Shown one piece after another: positions 1 through 7,297 of a DNA stretch of 64,000 bases. The position numbers and the translations under genes are program-made. This DNA is from Pseudomonas sp. B6002 (GTDB lineage: Bacteria > Pseudomonadota > Gammaproteobacteria > Pseudomonadales > Pseudomonadaceae). The notes beneath the pieces were generated by a model that had not been told where the DNA came from, did not search any database, and saw only the letters and a list, made by a program, of their open reading frames with translations. The stretch lies in contig NZ_JACAOY010000015.1 of NCBI RefSeq assembly GCF_013385985.1, positions 1 through 64,000 of the forward strand, given 5' to 3'. How positions within the stretch are numbered: position 1 is the stretch's first letter; every line of letters starts with the position of its first letter.

Positions 1-150
1 GATTCAAGCCTGCGTTCGGGCACACCGAGCCTAGGCGAGGTGCCGAGTGTTGGGGCAAGAGCGTTTTGCTTACTTTTGCGCTCTATCAAAAGTGAGCCGC
101 CGTAAGGGCGGAACCAATAGCGGCCGTAACCGAAGAAACGGATATGCCCA
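1..150. repeat. Interspersed intergenic repeat, cut by the left window edge
   Basis: This is a non-coding stretch downstream of the TauE/SafE gene. It contains the short hairpin arms CCGCC-gtaag-GGCGG near 101-115 and reads like the roughly 150-bp dispersed sequence often found between genes in P. fluorescens-group genomes. That identity is from memory; only one copy lies in this window, so the sequence alone cannot prove repetition. The reading frame that runs through it looks like a chance frame. Confidence 0.4.
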
Positions 151-154
151 AAGA

Positions 155-940
155 TCAAAACGCCAACTTATACCCAATGGTCATCAACATCACCGCCAAA
201 CAAGGCCGCAACACCCCATCCGGCACCTTCCCCGTCATATGACTGCCAATGTAGATCCCCGGCAACGACCCCATCAGCAAAAACCCCAGCAAATGCCAAT
301 CCATATTCCCCATGCTCGCATGCCCCAACCCCGCAACCAGGGTCAGCGGCACGGCATGGGCAATCTCAGTCCCCACCAACCGCCGGGTAGCCAGGAACGG
401 ATAAAGGATAAACAACGCCACAGTCCCCAGCGCCCCAGCGCCGATGGACGTCAACGCAACCATGGTCCCCAAGATCGCACCCGTCACCACGGTCAGCGCA
501 TTCAGGTTACGCGGGCTCATGTGATAGCTATCACCCGCATGCCGCTGAGCAAAAGCCAACAAGCTTTTCTTGAACAGGATCGCCAGGGCCGTCAGCAACA
601 GCACAAAACCCAACGCCTGCTTGATCACCGCATTCATCGCACTAGGGTCGGTATGCAGGCTGGCGAGGAACCACAAAGTCAGCAGCACCGCTGGCACGCT
701 GCCCAGGGTCAGCCAGCCGGTGATGGTCCAGTCGATATTCTTGTTCTTGCTGTGCACCAGCACACCACCGGACTTGGTGATAGCCGCGTACAACAGGTCG
801 GTGCCCACGGCAGTGGCCGGGTTGATCCCGAACCACAGCAGGATCGGCGTCATCAACGAGCCCCCGCCTACACCCGTCATGCCGACGATAAAACCAACGA
901 TCAGGCCAGCCACCACGAAACCAACATTACCCACATCCAT
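155..940 (-). CDS. Sulfite exporter TauE/SafE (TSUP) family membrane protein
   Basis: This 261-residue, very hydrophobic protein has about eight predicted membrane segments. It shows the family's N-terminal hydrophobic stretch followed by GMTGVGGGSLMTPIL (residues about 20-34) and a second similar glycine-rich segment (GAILGTMVALTSIGAGALG) in the second half, the usual internal duplication of TSUP permeases. The family exports or imports small organosulfur or sulfur oxyanions across the inner membrane; the substrate cannot be read from the sequence. The ATG at 940 has a CAGG-type ribosome binding site, which lies inside a perfect inverted repeat (949-978). No partner gene is adjacent. Confidence 0.88.
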   Translation of the reverse strand: MDVGNVGFVVAGLIVGFIVGMTGVGGGSLMTPILLWFGINPATAVGTDLLYAAITKSGGVLVHSKNKNIDWTITGWLTLGSVPAVLLTLWFLASLHTDPSAMNAVIKQALGFVLLLTALAILFKKSLLAFAQRHAGDSYHMSPRNLNALTVVTGAILGTMVALTSIGAGALGTVALFILYPFLATRRLVGTEIAHAVPLTLVAGLGHASMGNMDWHLLGFLLMGSLPGIYIGSHMTGKVPDGVLRPCLAVMLMTIGYKLAF

Positions 941-948
941 TACAGCTA

Positions 949-978
949 CCTGCGGCCTTATAAATTTCTGGCCGCAGG
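949..978 (-). promoter_or_regulatory. Inverted repeat over the ribosome binding site of the TauE/SafE gene
   Basis: Perfect 9-base arms (CCTGCGGCC and GGCCGCAGG) are separated by a 12-base AT-rich spacer. In the mRNA the 3' arm ends eight bases before the ATG and contains the probable Shine-Dalgarno CAGG, so folding would hide it. It could instead be a protein operator. Confidence 0.45.
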
Positions 979-1022
979 ATAGCGATTTTTCTTATAACGA
1001 CTTATATCAATGTGATCTGACT

Positions 1023-1802
1023 TTATGCCTTTTTCGCCAGTCGCTGGCAGACATAGGCTTGGGTCTGATAAGGAAACGCCACGGTGTCACGCCCCTGCAG
1101 CGCTGGGTGGGTCTCGATCAACGCCTGCAACTGCGCCGTGACCGTGGCTTTTTCGGCAGCCGGCAAGGCCGCGATAAAGCTCACCGACAGGAAGCGATCC
1201 ATGATTACTTCTTGCGGGCTGCCTACATGGTGGTAGGGAAAACAAGTCATCTGCGGTGCGGAAAAATACTCGCCGGTGAAGGCCTCACGCCAACGGCCAG
1301 TATGAAAACGCGGGGTGTCGCCTTCATAAGGCGTGATGATCTCGGTGATCGCCGCCACCCAATCCACCGACTCATCGCGCACATTCCACACCAGGCCAAG
1401 ATGCCCGTCGGGTTTGAGCACGCGATGGATTTCTGCCAGTGCCGCCTCGGTGGAGAACCAGTGGAAGGCCTGGGCGCAGACCACTGCATCGGCACTGGCT
1501 GATTCCAGGGGGATCGATTCGGCGGTGCCGTTGAGCAAGCGCACCTCCGGCAAGAGCTTACGCAACTGTTCGCCCATGGCCGCCACCGGTTCGACGGCAA
1601 TCAGCGTCGGCGCCAGGCTGCTGAGCAAGCGGGTGAATTTGCCGGTGCCGGCGCCCAGGTCGATCACCGTGGCCTGCGCATCGATGTGCAGCGCGTCGGT
1701 CAGCCAGCCGGTGAGTTGTCGCGGATAGTCGGGCCGGCCTTGGGCGTAGGTGACGGCCTGGGTCGAGAAACCCTGTTGAGCAGACGTGTGAACACCAGTC
1801 AT
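1023..1802 (-). CDS. Class I SAM-dependent methyltransferase
   Basis: The protein has 259 residues with the Rossmann SAM-binding motif I VIDLGAGTGKFT at about residues 44-55, followed by acidic motif II (IAVEP) and the motif DAVVCAQAFHWF typical of the UbiE/Methyltransf_11 group. The start at 1802 was chosen because GAGGAGA precedes it at good spacing; upstream in-frame codons lack both a ribosome binding site and conservation. The substrate is unknown. Its flanks (TauE/SafE downstream, divergent DUF3455 gene upstream) do not indicate a pathway. Confidence 0.85.
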   Translation of the reverse strand: MTGVHTSAQQGFSTQAVTYAQGRPDYPRQLTGWLTDALHIDAQATVIDLGAGTGKFTRLLSSLAPTLIAVEPVAAMGEQLRKLLPEVRLLNGTAESIPLESASADAVVCAQAFHWFSTEAALAEIHRVLKPDGHLGLVWNVRDESVDWVAAITEIITPYEGDTPRFHTGRWREAFTGEYFSAPQMTCFPYHHVGSPQEVIMDRFLSVSFIAALPAAEKATVTAQLQALIETHPALQGRDTVAFPYQTQAYVCQRLAKKA

Positions 1803-1940
1803 TGCCAATCTCTCCTCAGGTATAGCGGGGGCCACAGTGTGCGCCCTCAACCGTTTATTTTCTAATCGGTGCATCCAATCGTGCCTTCCCTGGGTAGTCC
1901 CTGCAGCAACCCTGCTGTTCTACCCAATGGAGAGTCACCC

Positions 1941-2462
1941 ATGAACGCTAAAGCCCTGCTCTGCCTGACTGCCCTGCTCGCCACTGCGCCGTCCGCTTTC
2001 GCCCAGACCGGCCTTCCCGACAGCATCAAGGTGCCGGATGGCCACAAGGTGGCGCTGGAGACCACAGGCGTAGGCGAAATCACTTACGAATGCCGCGACA
2101 AGGCCAACGCGGCGGGCCAAGTCGAATGGACCTTTGTCGGGCCCAAGGCGGTGCTCAATGATCGCAGTGGCAAGCAGGTGGGCACCTATTTCGGCCCACC
2201 GGCCACCTGGCAGGCCCAGGACGGCTCGAAAGTGACCGGTACACAATTGGCCGTGGCGCCGTCGGGTGCGGGCAACCTGCCCTATCAATTGGTCAAGGCC
2301 AACCCGGCTGAAGGCAAAGGCGCCATGAGTGGCGTGAGTTACATCCAGCGGGTCGCCCTCAAGGGCGGCGTGGCACCGAGCAGCGAATGCACGGCGGCCA
2401 ACAAGGGCAAGCAGGAAGTCGTGAAGTACCAGGCGGACTACATCTTCTGGGCCGCCAACTGA
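1941..2462 (+). CDS. DUF3455 family secreted protein
   Basis: The 173-residue protein begins with a clear Sec signal peptide (MNAKALLCLTALLATAPSAFA, cleavage after AFA). The mature part has the DUF3455 pattern: a VPDGHKVALETTGVGEITYEC segment, WTFVGPKAVLNDRSGKQVGTYFGPPATW, and a late cysteine (SSEC) that could pair with the YEC cysteine. Function is unknown for the family. The ATG at 1941 follows GGAGAG; the longer frame upstream is not expected to be translated. A REP pair follows the gene. Confidence 0.8.
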   Translation: MNAKALLCLTALLATAPSAFAQTGLPDSIKVPDGHKVALETTGVGEITYECRDKANAAGQVEWTFVGPKAVLNDRSGKQVGTYFGPPATWQAQDGSKVTGTQLAVAPSGAGNLPYQLVKANPAEGKGAMSGVSYIQRVALKGGVAPSSECTAANKGKQEVVKYQADYIFWAAN

Positions 2463-2484
2463 GCAAACTCGACTACGCTGCCCC

Positions 2485-2576
2485 CTGTAGGAGCCGGCTT
2501 GCCGGCGATGGCGGTGAACCAGTAGAGGAATAGGTCGGCTGGAACGCCGCCATCGCTGGCAAGCCAGCTCCTACAA
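2485..2576. repeat. REP pair
   Basis: Two inverted copies of the Pseudomonas REP unit (GTAGGAGCCGGCTTGCCGGC and its complement with a few changes) flank about 35 bases. The pair fills the gap between the DUF3455 gene and the sigma factor gene. Confidence 0.9.
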
Positions 2577-2610
2577 GGGGCGGTGTTCGATATTACGGTG
2601 GTGGGAATAC

Positions 2611-3144
2611 GTGTCTTTGCCAGAAGTCGATTTTGATTACGAAGCCTGCCTGCTGGCCTGCGCCCGGGGCGATCACCGTGCCTTGCGCCGGCTCTATGAG
2701 CACGACAGCAGTCGCTTGCTCGGCGTGGCGCTGCGCATCGCGCGGGACAAGTCGCTGGCTGAAGATATCGTGCATGACGCGTTCATCAAGATCTGGCGCG
2801 GCGCCGGCAGCTTTGACCCCCGTCGCGGCTCGGCCCGTGGCTGGGTGTTCAGCGTGACCCGGCACCTGGCGCTCAATGCCGTGCGCAACCATTACCGCGA
2901 AGTCCCCTTGGGCGACGAACACGAGCAAGTCGCTGTAAACGACACCTTTGAATTCGCTGCACGTTCGGGGCAGATCCACACCTGCCTGGAACAGCTCGAC
3001 CCCGCCCGCCGCAGCTGCATTCTGCATGCCTACGTCGACGGTTTTTCCCACAGCGAAATCGCCCGGAAACTCGACACCCCGCTGGGGACGGTCAAAGCCT
3101 GGATCAAACGCAGCCTCGCCGCGCTGCGGGAGTGCATGGCATGA
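2611..3144 (+). CDS. ECF RNA polymerase sigma factor (SigK-like)
   Basis: The protein has 177 residues. Region 2 (about residues 22-90) shows the core-binding pattern DIVHDAFIKIWRGAGSFDPRRGSARGWVFSVTRHLALNAVR; region 4 (about 120-175) is a helix-turn-helix, FSHSEIARKLDTPLGTVKAWIKRSLAALRECM. The GTG at 2611 is the chosen start because a GGTGGTGGGA stretch precedes it and the residues fit family length. The next gene, an RskA-type anti-sigma, overlaps its stop (ATGA), which supports a translationally coupled sigma/anti-sigma pair. The regulon is unknown; no obvious matching promoter was assigned. Confidence 0.92.
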   Translation: MSLPEVDFDYEACLLACARGDHRALRRLYEHDSSRLLGVALRIARDKSLAEDIVHDAFIKIWRGAGSFDPRRGSARGWVFSVTRHLALNAVRNHYREVPLGDEHEQVAVNDTFEFAARSGQIHTCLEQLDPARRSCILHAYVDGFSHSEIARKLDTPLGTVKAWIKRSLAALRECMA

Positions 3145-3809
3145 GTAACCCACTGGACGAACTGGCCAGCGAATACGTGCTGGGCACCCTGCCCGCCGAA
3201 CAGCGTGCCGAGGTGGAACAGCGCCTGCCCCATGATGCGCCACTGCGCGCGGCGGTCGATGCCTGGGAGCAGCGCTTGTTGCCACTGACCGCCCTCGCGG
3301 AACCCGTACCGCCTTCGGCGCACCTGTGGCAGCGCATCGAACGCCATATCGCGACGGCGCGCACACCGTGGTGGGATCTGTTGGCGGTGTGGCGCGGTTT
3401 GGCCAGCGCCGGCTTGGTCGCCACACTGGTCCTGACGGCGTTGTTGCTGACCCGCCCGCCCACTGCCGAACCGACCTTTGTCGTGGTGCTGGTGGCCCCG
3501 CAAAACCAGGCACCGGGCTGGGTGATCCAGGCCAGTAACAATCAACGCATTCAATTGATCCCGCTGGGCACGATGCACGTGCCGGCCGACAAGGCCTTGC
3601 AGTTCTGGACCAAGGGCGATGGCTGGCAAGGCCCGGTATCGCTGGGGTTGGTCAAGCCTGGGGAGACGCTGTCGGTGCCTCTGGACACGCTGCCGCCGCT
3701 CAGCCCAAACCAGCTGTTCGAACTGACCCTGGAAGACCCGCACGGCTCGCCCACCGGCAAACCGACGGGGCCGATCCAGGCCATCGGCCGTGCGGTGAAG
3801 GTGCTGTGA
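3141..3809 (+). CDS. RskA-type transmembrane anti-sigma factor
   Basis: The 222-residue protein has a cytoplasmic N-terminal part beginning NPLDELASEYVLGTL, the typical sigma-binding segment of this family. A single membrane segment lies at about residues 90-110 (GLVATLVLTALLL), followed by a periplasmic RskA domain (IQLIPLGTMHVPADKALQFWTKGDG..., PNQLFELTLEDPHGSPTGKPTGPI). The ATG at 3141 overlaps the sigma stop. It presumably holds the preceding ECF factor inactive until a periplasmic signal releases it; the signal is unknown. There is no HXXXCXXC zinc motif. Confidence 0.9.
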   Translation: MSNPLDELASEYVLGTLPAEQRAEVEQRLPHDAPLRAAVDAWEQRLLPLTALAEPVPPSAHLWQRIERHIATARTPWWDLLAVWRGLASAGLVATLVLTALLLTRPPTAEPTFVVVLVAPQNQAPGWVIQASNNQRIQLIPLGTMHVPADKALQFWTKGDGWQGPVSLGLVKPGETLSVPLDTLPPLSPNQLFELTLEDPHGSPTGKPTGPIQAIGRAVKVL

Positions 3810-5111
3810 TCAGCTGACGGTGGGCAACCACACGCGAAACCGCGCCCCGCCCAGCGGCGATGCCAGGGCAGTCAAAGTGCCGCCCTGGGCCTCGAGGGCG
3901 CGCCGGCTGATCGCCAGGCCCAGGCCGAAGCCACCGGTGGCGCGGTCGCGGCTGCGGTCCAGGCGGTAGAACGGCTCGAAGATGCGCTCACGCTGGTCCA
4001 CCGGTATGCCGATGCCATCGTCATCCACCCAGATCTCACAGCCGTTGGCGCACACCTTGACGCCGACCTGGATACGCTTGTCGCAGTAACGCGTGGCATT
4101 GCGCAGCAGGTTCTGCAGGGCGCGCGCAGTGAGGCGCGGGTCGAGGCTGAAGCGCTCCACCGCGCAGTCCAGCGCCACGTCGATCACAATCTCGGGGTTT
4201 TCCAGCTCATCGTCGACGCTGCCCAACACGCTGTCGATGAATTCATCGAGTACCACCTCCACCCGCTCCGGTAATTGCGCCGGGTTTTGCAGGCGGCTGT
4301 AGGACAGCAACTCCAGCACCAGTTCATCCAGCTCACGAATGTGCGCCACCAGGCTTTGCAGGCGCTCGCGACCGGCGGGCGGCAAGTCTTCTGACAGTGC
4401 CAGGGCCAGGCCGAAATCCAGGCGGGTCAGCGGCGTGCGTAATTCGTGGGAGACCGCATTGAGCAGGTCGCGCTGCTGGTTGAGCAGGTGTTCGATGTCA
4501 TCGGCCATGGTGTCGAACACCGACGCCAGGCTGCCGATGTTGGAGCTGGGCGGAATCTGCGTACGCTCGCTGAGGTTGCCTTTGCCCAGTTGCGCGGCCG
4601 TGCTCTTGAGGCGCTCCAGATCACGCCAGTGCGGGCGCAGCCACACCAGCAGGCAGGCGAGCAAGGCGGCGACGATCAGTACGTTGATCACCCAGTACAG
4701 CAGGTTCATGTCCATCGGGTCGGGCGGGATCGTCAGCTTGACCACGAACTGCGCATTGATCGGCGAGCTGACCTCTTCCATCCAGCCCCACTCGCCCAGG
4801 CGGATCACCGGTTTGCCTTGTTCCAGCAGCAGCTCTTCGGCGGGGGTGTAGCTGGCGTCCTGGCGCAGCAGCAGTTGCACTTTCAGCGGGGCAAAATCAC
4901 GCCCCAGTTGCTCGGTGACCTGGGACCAGCGCTCCACCGGCGCCCGCAGGTACTGCTTGACGATCAGCTTCTGCTGGCCGCGGGACTGCTCGATGTTGTA
5001 GTTCATGTAGCGGTGTTCGAACACCTGGATCACCCCCTTGGGGATCAGGTAGATCGCCGCGCTGTAGGTGACGATGGTGATCAGGTAGAGGCGTAGCAGC
5101 ACACGAAACAT
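3810..5111 (-). CDS. Sensor histidine kinase, RstB-like
   Basis: This 433-residue inner-membrane kinase has an N-terminal membrane segment (residues about 5-25), a periplasmic region to about 135, a second membrane segment (VINVLIVAALLACLLVWL) and a HAMP region. The H-box is VSHELRTPLTRLDF, with the phospho-accepting His near residue 220. The N, G1 and G2 boxes of the ATPase domain follow (LLRNATRYC, DDGIGIP, GGFGLGLAIS). The response regulator lies just upstream with a 3-base gap, so the two form an operon. The pair is divergent from an RND efflux pump, which it may control; that link is inference. Confidence 0.92.
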   Translation of the reverse strand: MFRVLLRLYLITIVTYSAAIYLIPKGVIQVFEHRYMNYNIEQSRGQQKLIVKQYLRAPVERWSQVTEQLGRDFAPLKVQLLLRQDASYTPAEELLLEQGKPVIRLGEWGWMEEVSSPINAQFVVKLTIPPDPMDMNLLYWVINVLIVAALLACLLVWLRPHWRDLERLKSTAAQLGKGNLSERTQIPPSSNIGSLASVFDTMADDIEHLLNQQRDLLNAVSHELRTPLTRLDFGLALALSEDLPPAGRERLQSLVAHIRELDELVLELLSYSRLQNPAQLPERVEVVLDEFIDSVLGSVDDELENPEIVIDVALDCAVERFSLDPRLTARALQNLLRNATRYCDKRIQVGVKVCANGCEIWVDDDGIGIPVDQRERIFEPFYRLDRSRDRATGGFGLGLAISRRALEAQGGTLTALASPLGGARFRVWLPTVS

Positions 5112-5114
5112 GGA

Positions 5115-5816
5115 TCAGCATTCCCACTCGGAGCGACTGAACAGGTAGCCCTTGCCCCACACCGTCTTGATCTTGCGCGCTTCGCCGGCATGGTCGTCGA
5201 ACTTGCGACGCAGCTTGGAAATGGCCACGTCCACCGAGCGGTCGGTGCCGTTGAACTCGATACCGCGCAGGCGTTGCAGGATCTGGTCGCGGCTGAGCAC
5301 TTCGCCGGCGTGCCGGGCCAACACCACCAGCAGGTTGTATTCGCCGCTGGACAGCTCGACCGCCTGTTCGCGCCAGGTCACGGTGCGCTCCGACAGGTCG
5401 ATGCACAGGTTGCCCATGATGATCTGGTCGTTGGCCGCCAGGGGCTCGGACAGGCTGCTGCGGCGCAACAGCGTGCGCACACGGGCCAGCAGCACGCGGG
5501 GCTCGCACGGTTTGGTGACGTAGTCGTCGGCGCCCATTTCCAGGCCCAGCACCTGGTCGTGGCTGTCGTCGCGGGCGGTGAGCATCAGGATCGGCAGGCC
5601 CGCCGAATCGGCGCGCAGCAGGCGGCACACTTGCAGTCCGTCGAGGCCGGGCAGCATCAGGTCGAGGATCACCAGGTCCGGTGGGTTGAGGCGCGCACGT
5701 TCGCGCACATGGTCGCCACGGCTGAGTACGCTGACGTGGTAGCCATTGCGCTCCAGGTAGCTGGCAATCAGCTCGGAGAGTGCGGCGTCGTCTTCCACCA
5801 GGAGGATGTTGGGCAT
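5115..5816 (-). CDS. OmpR/RstA-family response regulator
   Basis: The 233-residue regulator has a receiver domain with acidic pocket VEDD (residues 6-9), phospho-acceptor aspartate in LVILDLMLPG (about residue 52) and conserved lysine in DYVTKPCEPR. It ends with an OmpR-type winged helix (residues about 135-230: LSSGEYNLLVVLARHAGEVLSRDQIL ... DVAISKLRRKF). The ATG at 5816 starts MPNILLVEDD; an upstream in-frame ATG would add 12 residues that do not fit the domain. It is encoded with the RstB-like kinase and divergent from the efflux genes. Confidence 0.92.
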   Translation of the reverse strand: MPNILLVEDDAALSELIASYLERNGYHVSVLSRGDHVRERARLNPPDLVILDLMLPGLDGLQVCRLLRADSAGLPILMLTARDDSHDQVLGLEMGADDYVTKPCEPRVLLARVRTLLRRSSLSEPLAANDQIIMGNLCIDLSERTVTWREQAVELSSGEYNLLVVLARHAGEVLSRDQILQRLRGIEFNGTDRSVDVAISKLRRKFDDHAGEARKIKTVWGKGYLFSRSEWEC

Positions 5817-5874
5817 GGTGTTTCCAGATAATACGGTTCGTAGGCTGAGCAAAGACCCATATGGCAGCGGGCTT

Positions 5875-5963
5875 GTGTGGGAGCTGGCTTGCCTGCGATA
5901 GCATCACCTCATTTTCGCAGGGAGACCGAGGTGACTGCATCGCAGGCAAGCCAGCTCCTACAC
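5875..5963. repeat. REP pair, GTGGGAGCTGGCTTGCCTGC variant
   Basis: Two inverted copies of the second REP variant lie between the response regulator and the efflux operon, separated by about 35 bases. Confidence 0.88.
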
Positions 5964-5990
5964 AGAAGCCGTGCTCCCACATTTTGATCT

Positions 5991-6020
5991 TTGTTGTTTG
6001 CAGGATTGTGCAAGGATATA
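5991..6020 (+). promoter_or_regulatory. Possible sigma-70 promoter of the efflux operon
   Basis: TTGTTG (5991-5996) and GATATA (6015-6020) are separated by 18 bases, after the REP pair and about 110 bases before the adaptor gene. Match to consensus is moderate. The rest of the 314-base gap between the two divergent operons holds the REP pair and nothing else I recognise. Confidence 0.3.
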
Positions 6021-6130
6021 CGCCCTTTGCGGACTATGGGCCGCACCTTACATTTCTTCACACACGCCCTACACAGCTTCACAGCACCACGGCGCAGGTG
6101 TCTTTAGGATGCGCCAGTCAATATTGGGAT

Positions 6131-7291
6131 ATGAGCATGTCGAAGAATCTGTTTGCGCCGTTTTGCCTGCTGGCCCTGACGCTGGCCTTGAGTGCCTGTG
6201 ACAAGTCCGCCGAGCAAGCGCCGGAAATGCCCCTGGCCAAGGTCCGCATCGAAACCCTGCAGGCCAAGCCCCTCTCCATCACCAGCGAACTGAGCGGGCG
6301 CATTGCCGCGCCGCGTATCGCCGAAGTGCGCGCACGGGTGGCGGGCGTGGTGATGCAGCGGGTGTTCAAGGAAGGCCACGACGTGAAACAGGGCGACGTG
6401 CTGTTTCGCATCGACCCGGCCCCGTTCAAGGCCGACCTCGACAGCGCCCAGGCCAATCTGAGCAAGGCCGAAGCCAATGCCTTCCAGGCGCGCCTGCAAG
6501 AGCAACGCTACAGCCAACTGGTGGAAGGCAACGCCATCAGCGCCCAGGACTACGACAACGCCCGCGCCAACCTGCGCCAGACCAACGCCGAAGTCGCCGC
6601 CAACAAGGCCGCCGTGGAGCGCGCCAAGCTGAACCTGGGCTATGCCACCGTGACCGCGCCGATTTCCGGGCGCATCGGTCGCGCACTGGTGACCGAGGGC
6701 GCGTTGGTGGGCCAGAACGAGGCCACGCCACTGGCGATCATTCAGCAACTGGACCCGATCCACGCCGACCTCACCCAGTCCACCCGCGAACTCAATGACC
6801 TGCGCCGCGCCTTCCGTGCCGGCAGCCTGAAGCAGGTTGGCCAGGACCAGGCCAAGGCCACGCTGATCCAGGACGACGGCAGCCTTTACCCGCTGCCGGG
6901 CAAGCTGCTGTTCGCCGAGATCAGCGTCGACCCGGGCACCGGGCAGATCATCCTGCGCAGCGAATTCCCCAACCCGGACCTCGACCTGCTGCCCGGCAGT
7001 TTTGTGCGGGTGCGTTTGGAACAAGCCGTCGACAAGCAAGGCATCAGCGTGCCGCAACGCGCCATCACCCGTGACAGCGCGGGCATCCCCATGGTGTTGC
7101 TGCTGGACGCCGAGCAGACCGTGAGCCAGCAGCCGGTGGAACTGGGCGCGGTGATCGAGGACCGCTGGATCGTCAGCAGCGGCCTCAAGCCCGGTGACCG
7201 CATTGTCGTCGAAGGCCTGCAACATGCGCGCCCCGGTGAAAAAGTCGAAGTGGATGACAGCCCTGCCTCGGGCCATCTGGTAAAGGAATAA
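6131..7291 (+). CDS. RND efflux periplasmic adaptor lipoprotein
   Basis: The protein has 386 residues. It starts with a lipoprotein signal ending LALSAC, so the cysteine near residue 21 should be lipidated. It then has the membrane-fusion-protein order: a lipoyl half-motif (GRIAAPRIAEVRARVAGVV), a long alpha-hairpin (residues about 95-175, rich in A, N, Q, K), the second lipoyl half (LGYATVTAPISGRIGRALVTEG) and beta-barrel and membrane-proximal domains. The ATG at 6131 (or 6137) is chosen because the in-frame extension upstream crosses a REP. The RND pump gene follows 6 bases later. Confidence 0.9.
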   Translation: MSMSKNLFAPFCLLALTLALSACDKSAEQAPEMPLAKVRIETLQAKPLSITSELSGRIAAPRIAEVRARVAGVVMQRVFKEGHDVKQGDVLFRIDPAPFKADLDSAQANLSKAEANAFQARLQEQRYSQLVEGNAISAQDYDNARANLRQTNAEVAANKAAVERAKLNLGYATVTAPISGRIGRALVTEGALVGQNEATPLAIIQQLDPIHADLTQSTRELNDLRRAFRAGSLKQVGQDQAKATLIQDDGSLYPLPGKLLFAEISVDPGTGQIILRSEFPNPDLDLLPGSFVRVRLEQAVDKQGISVPQRAITRDSAGIPMVLLLDAEQTVSQQPVELGAVIEDRWIVSSGLKPGDRIVVEGLQHARPGEKVEVDDSPASGHLVKE

Positions 7292-7297
7292 CCCGCC

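Noticed and set aside
47-982. 311-codon frame opposite the TauE/SafE gene
   Set aside because: It starts in repeat-like DNA, is rich in His/Gln/Pro/Arg, and runs antisense to a conserved permease.
2611-3809. ECF sigma at 2611 as partner of the FecR protein at 32018
   Set aside because: This sigma is coupled by ATGA to its own RskA-type anti-sigma, and FecR partners belong to the FecI group.
5861-6130. N-terminal extension of the efflux adaptor
   Set aside because: It crosses a REP pair and would bury the lipoprotein signal; the real start is at 6131 or 6137.
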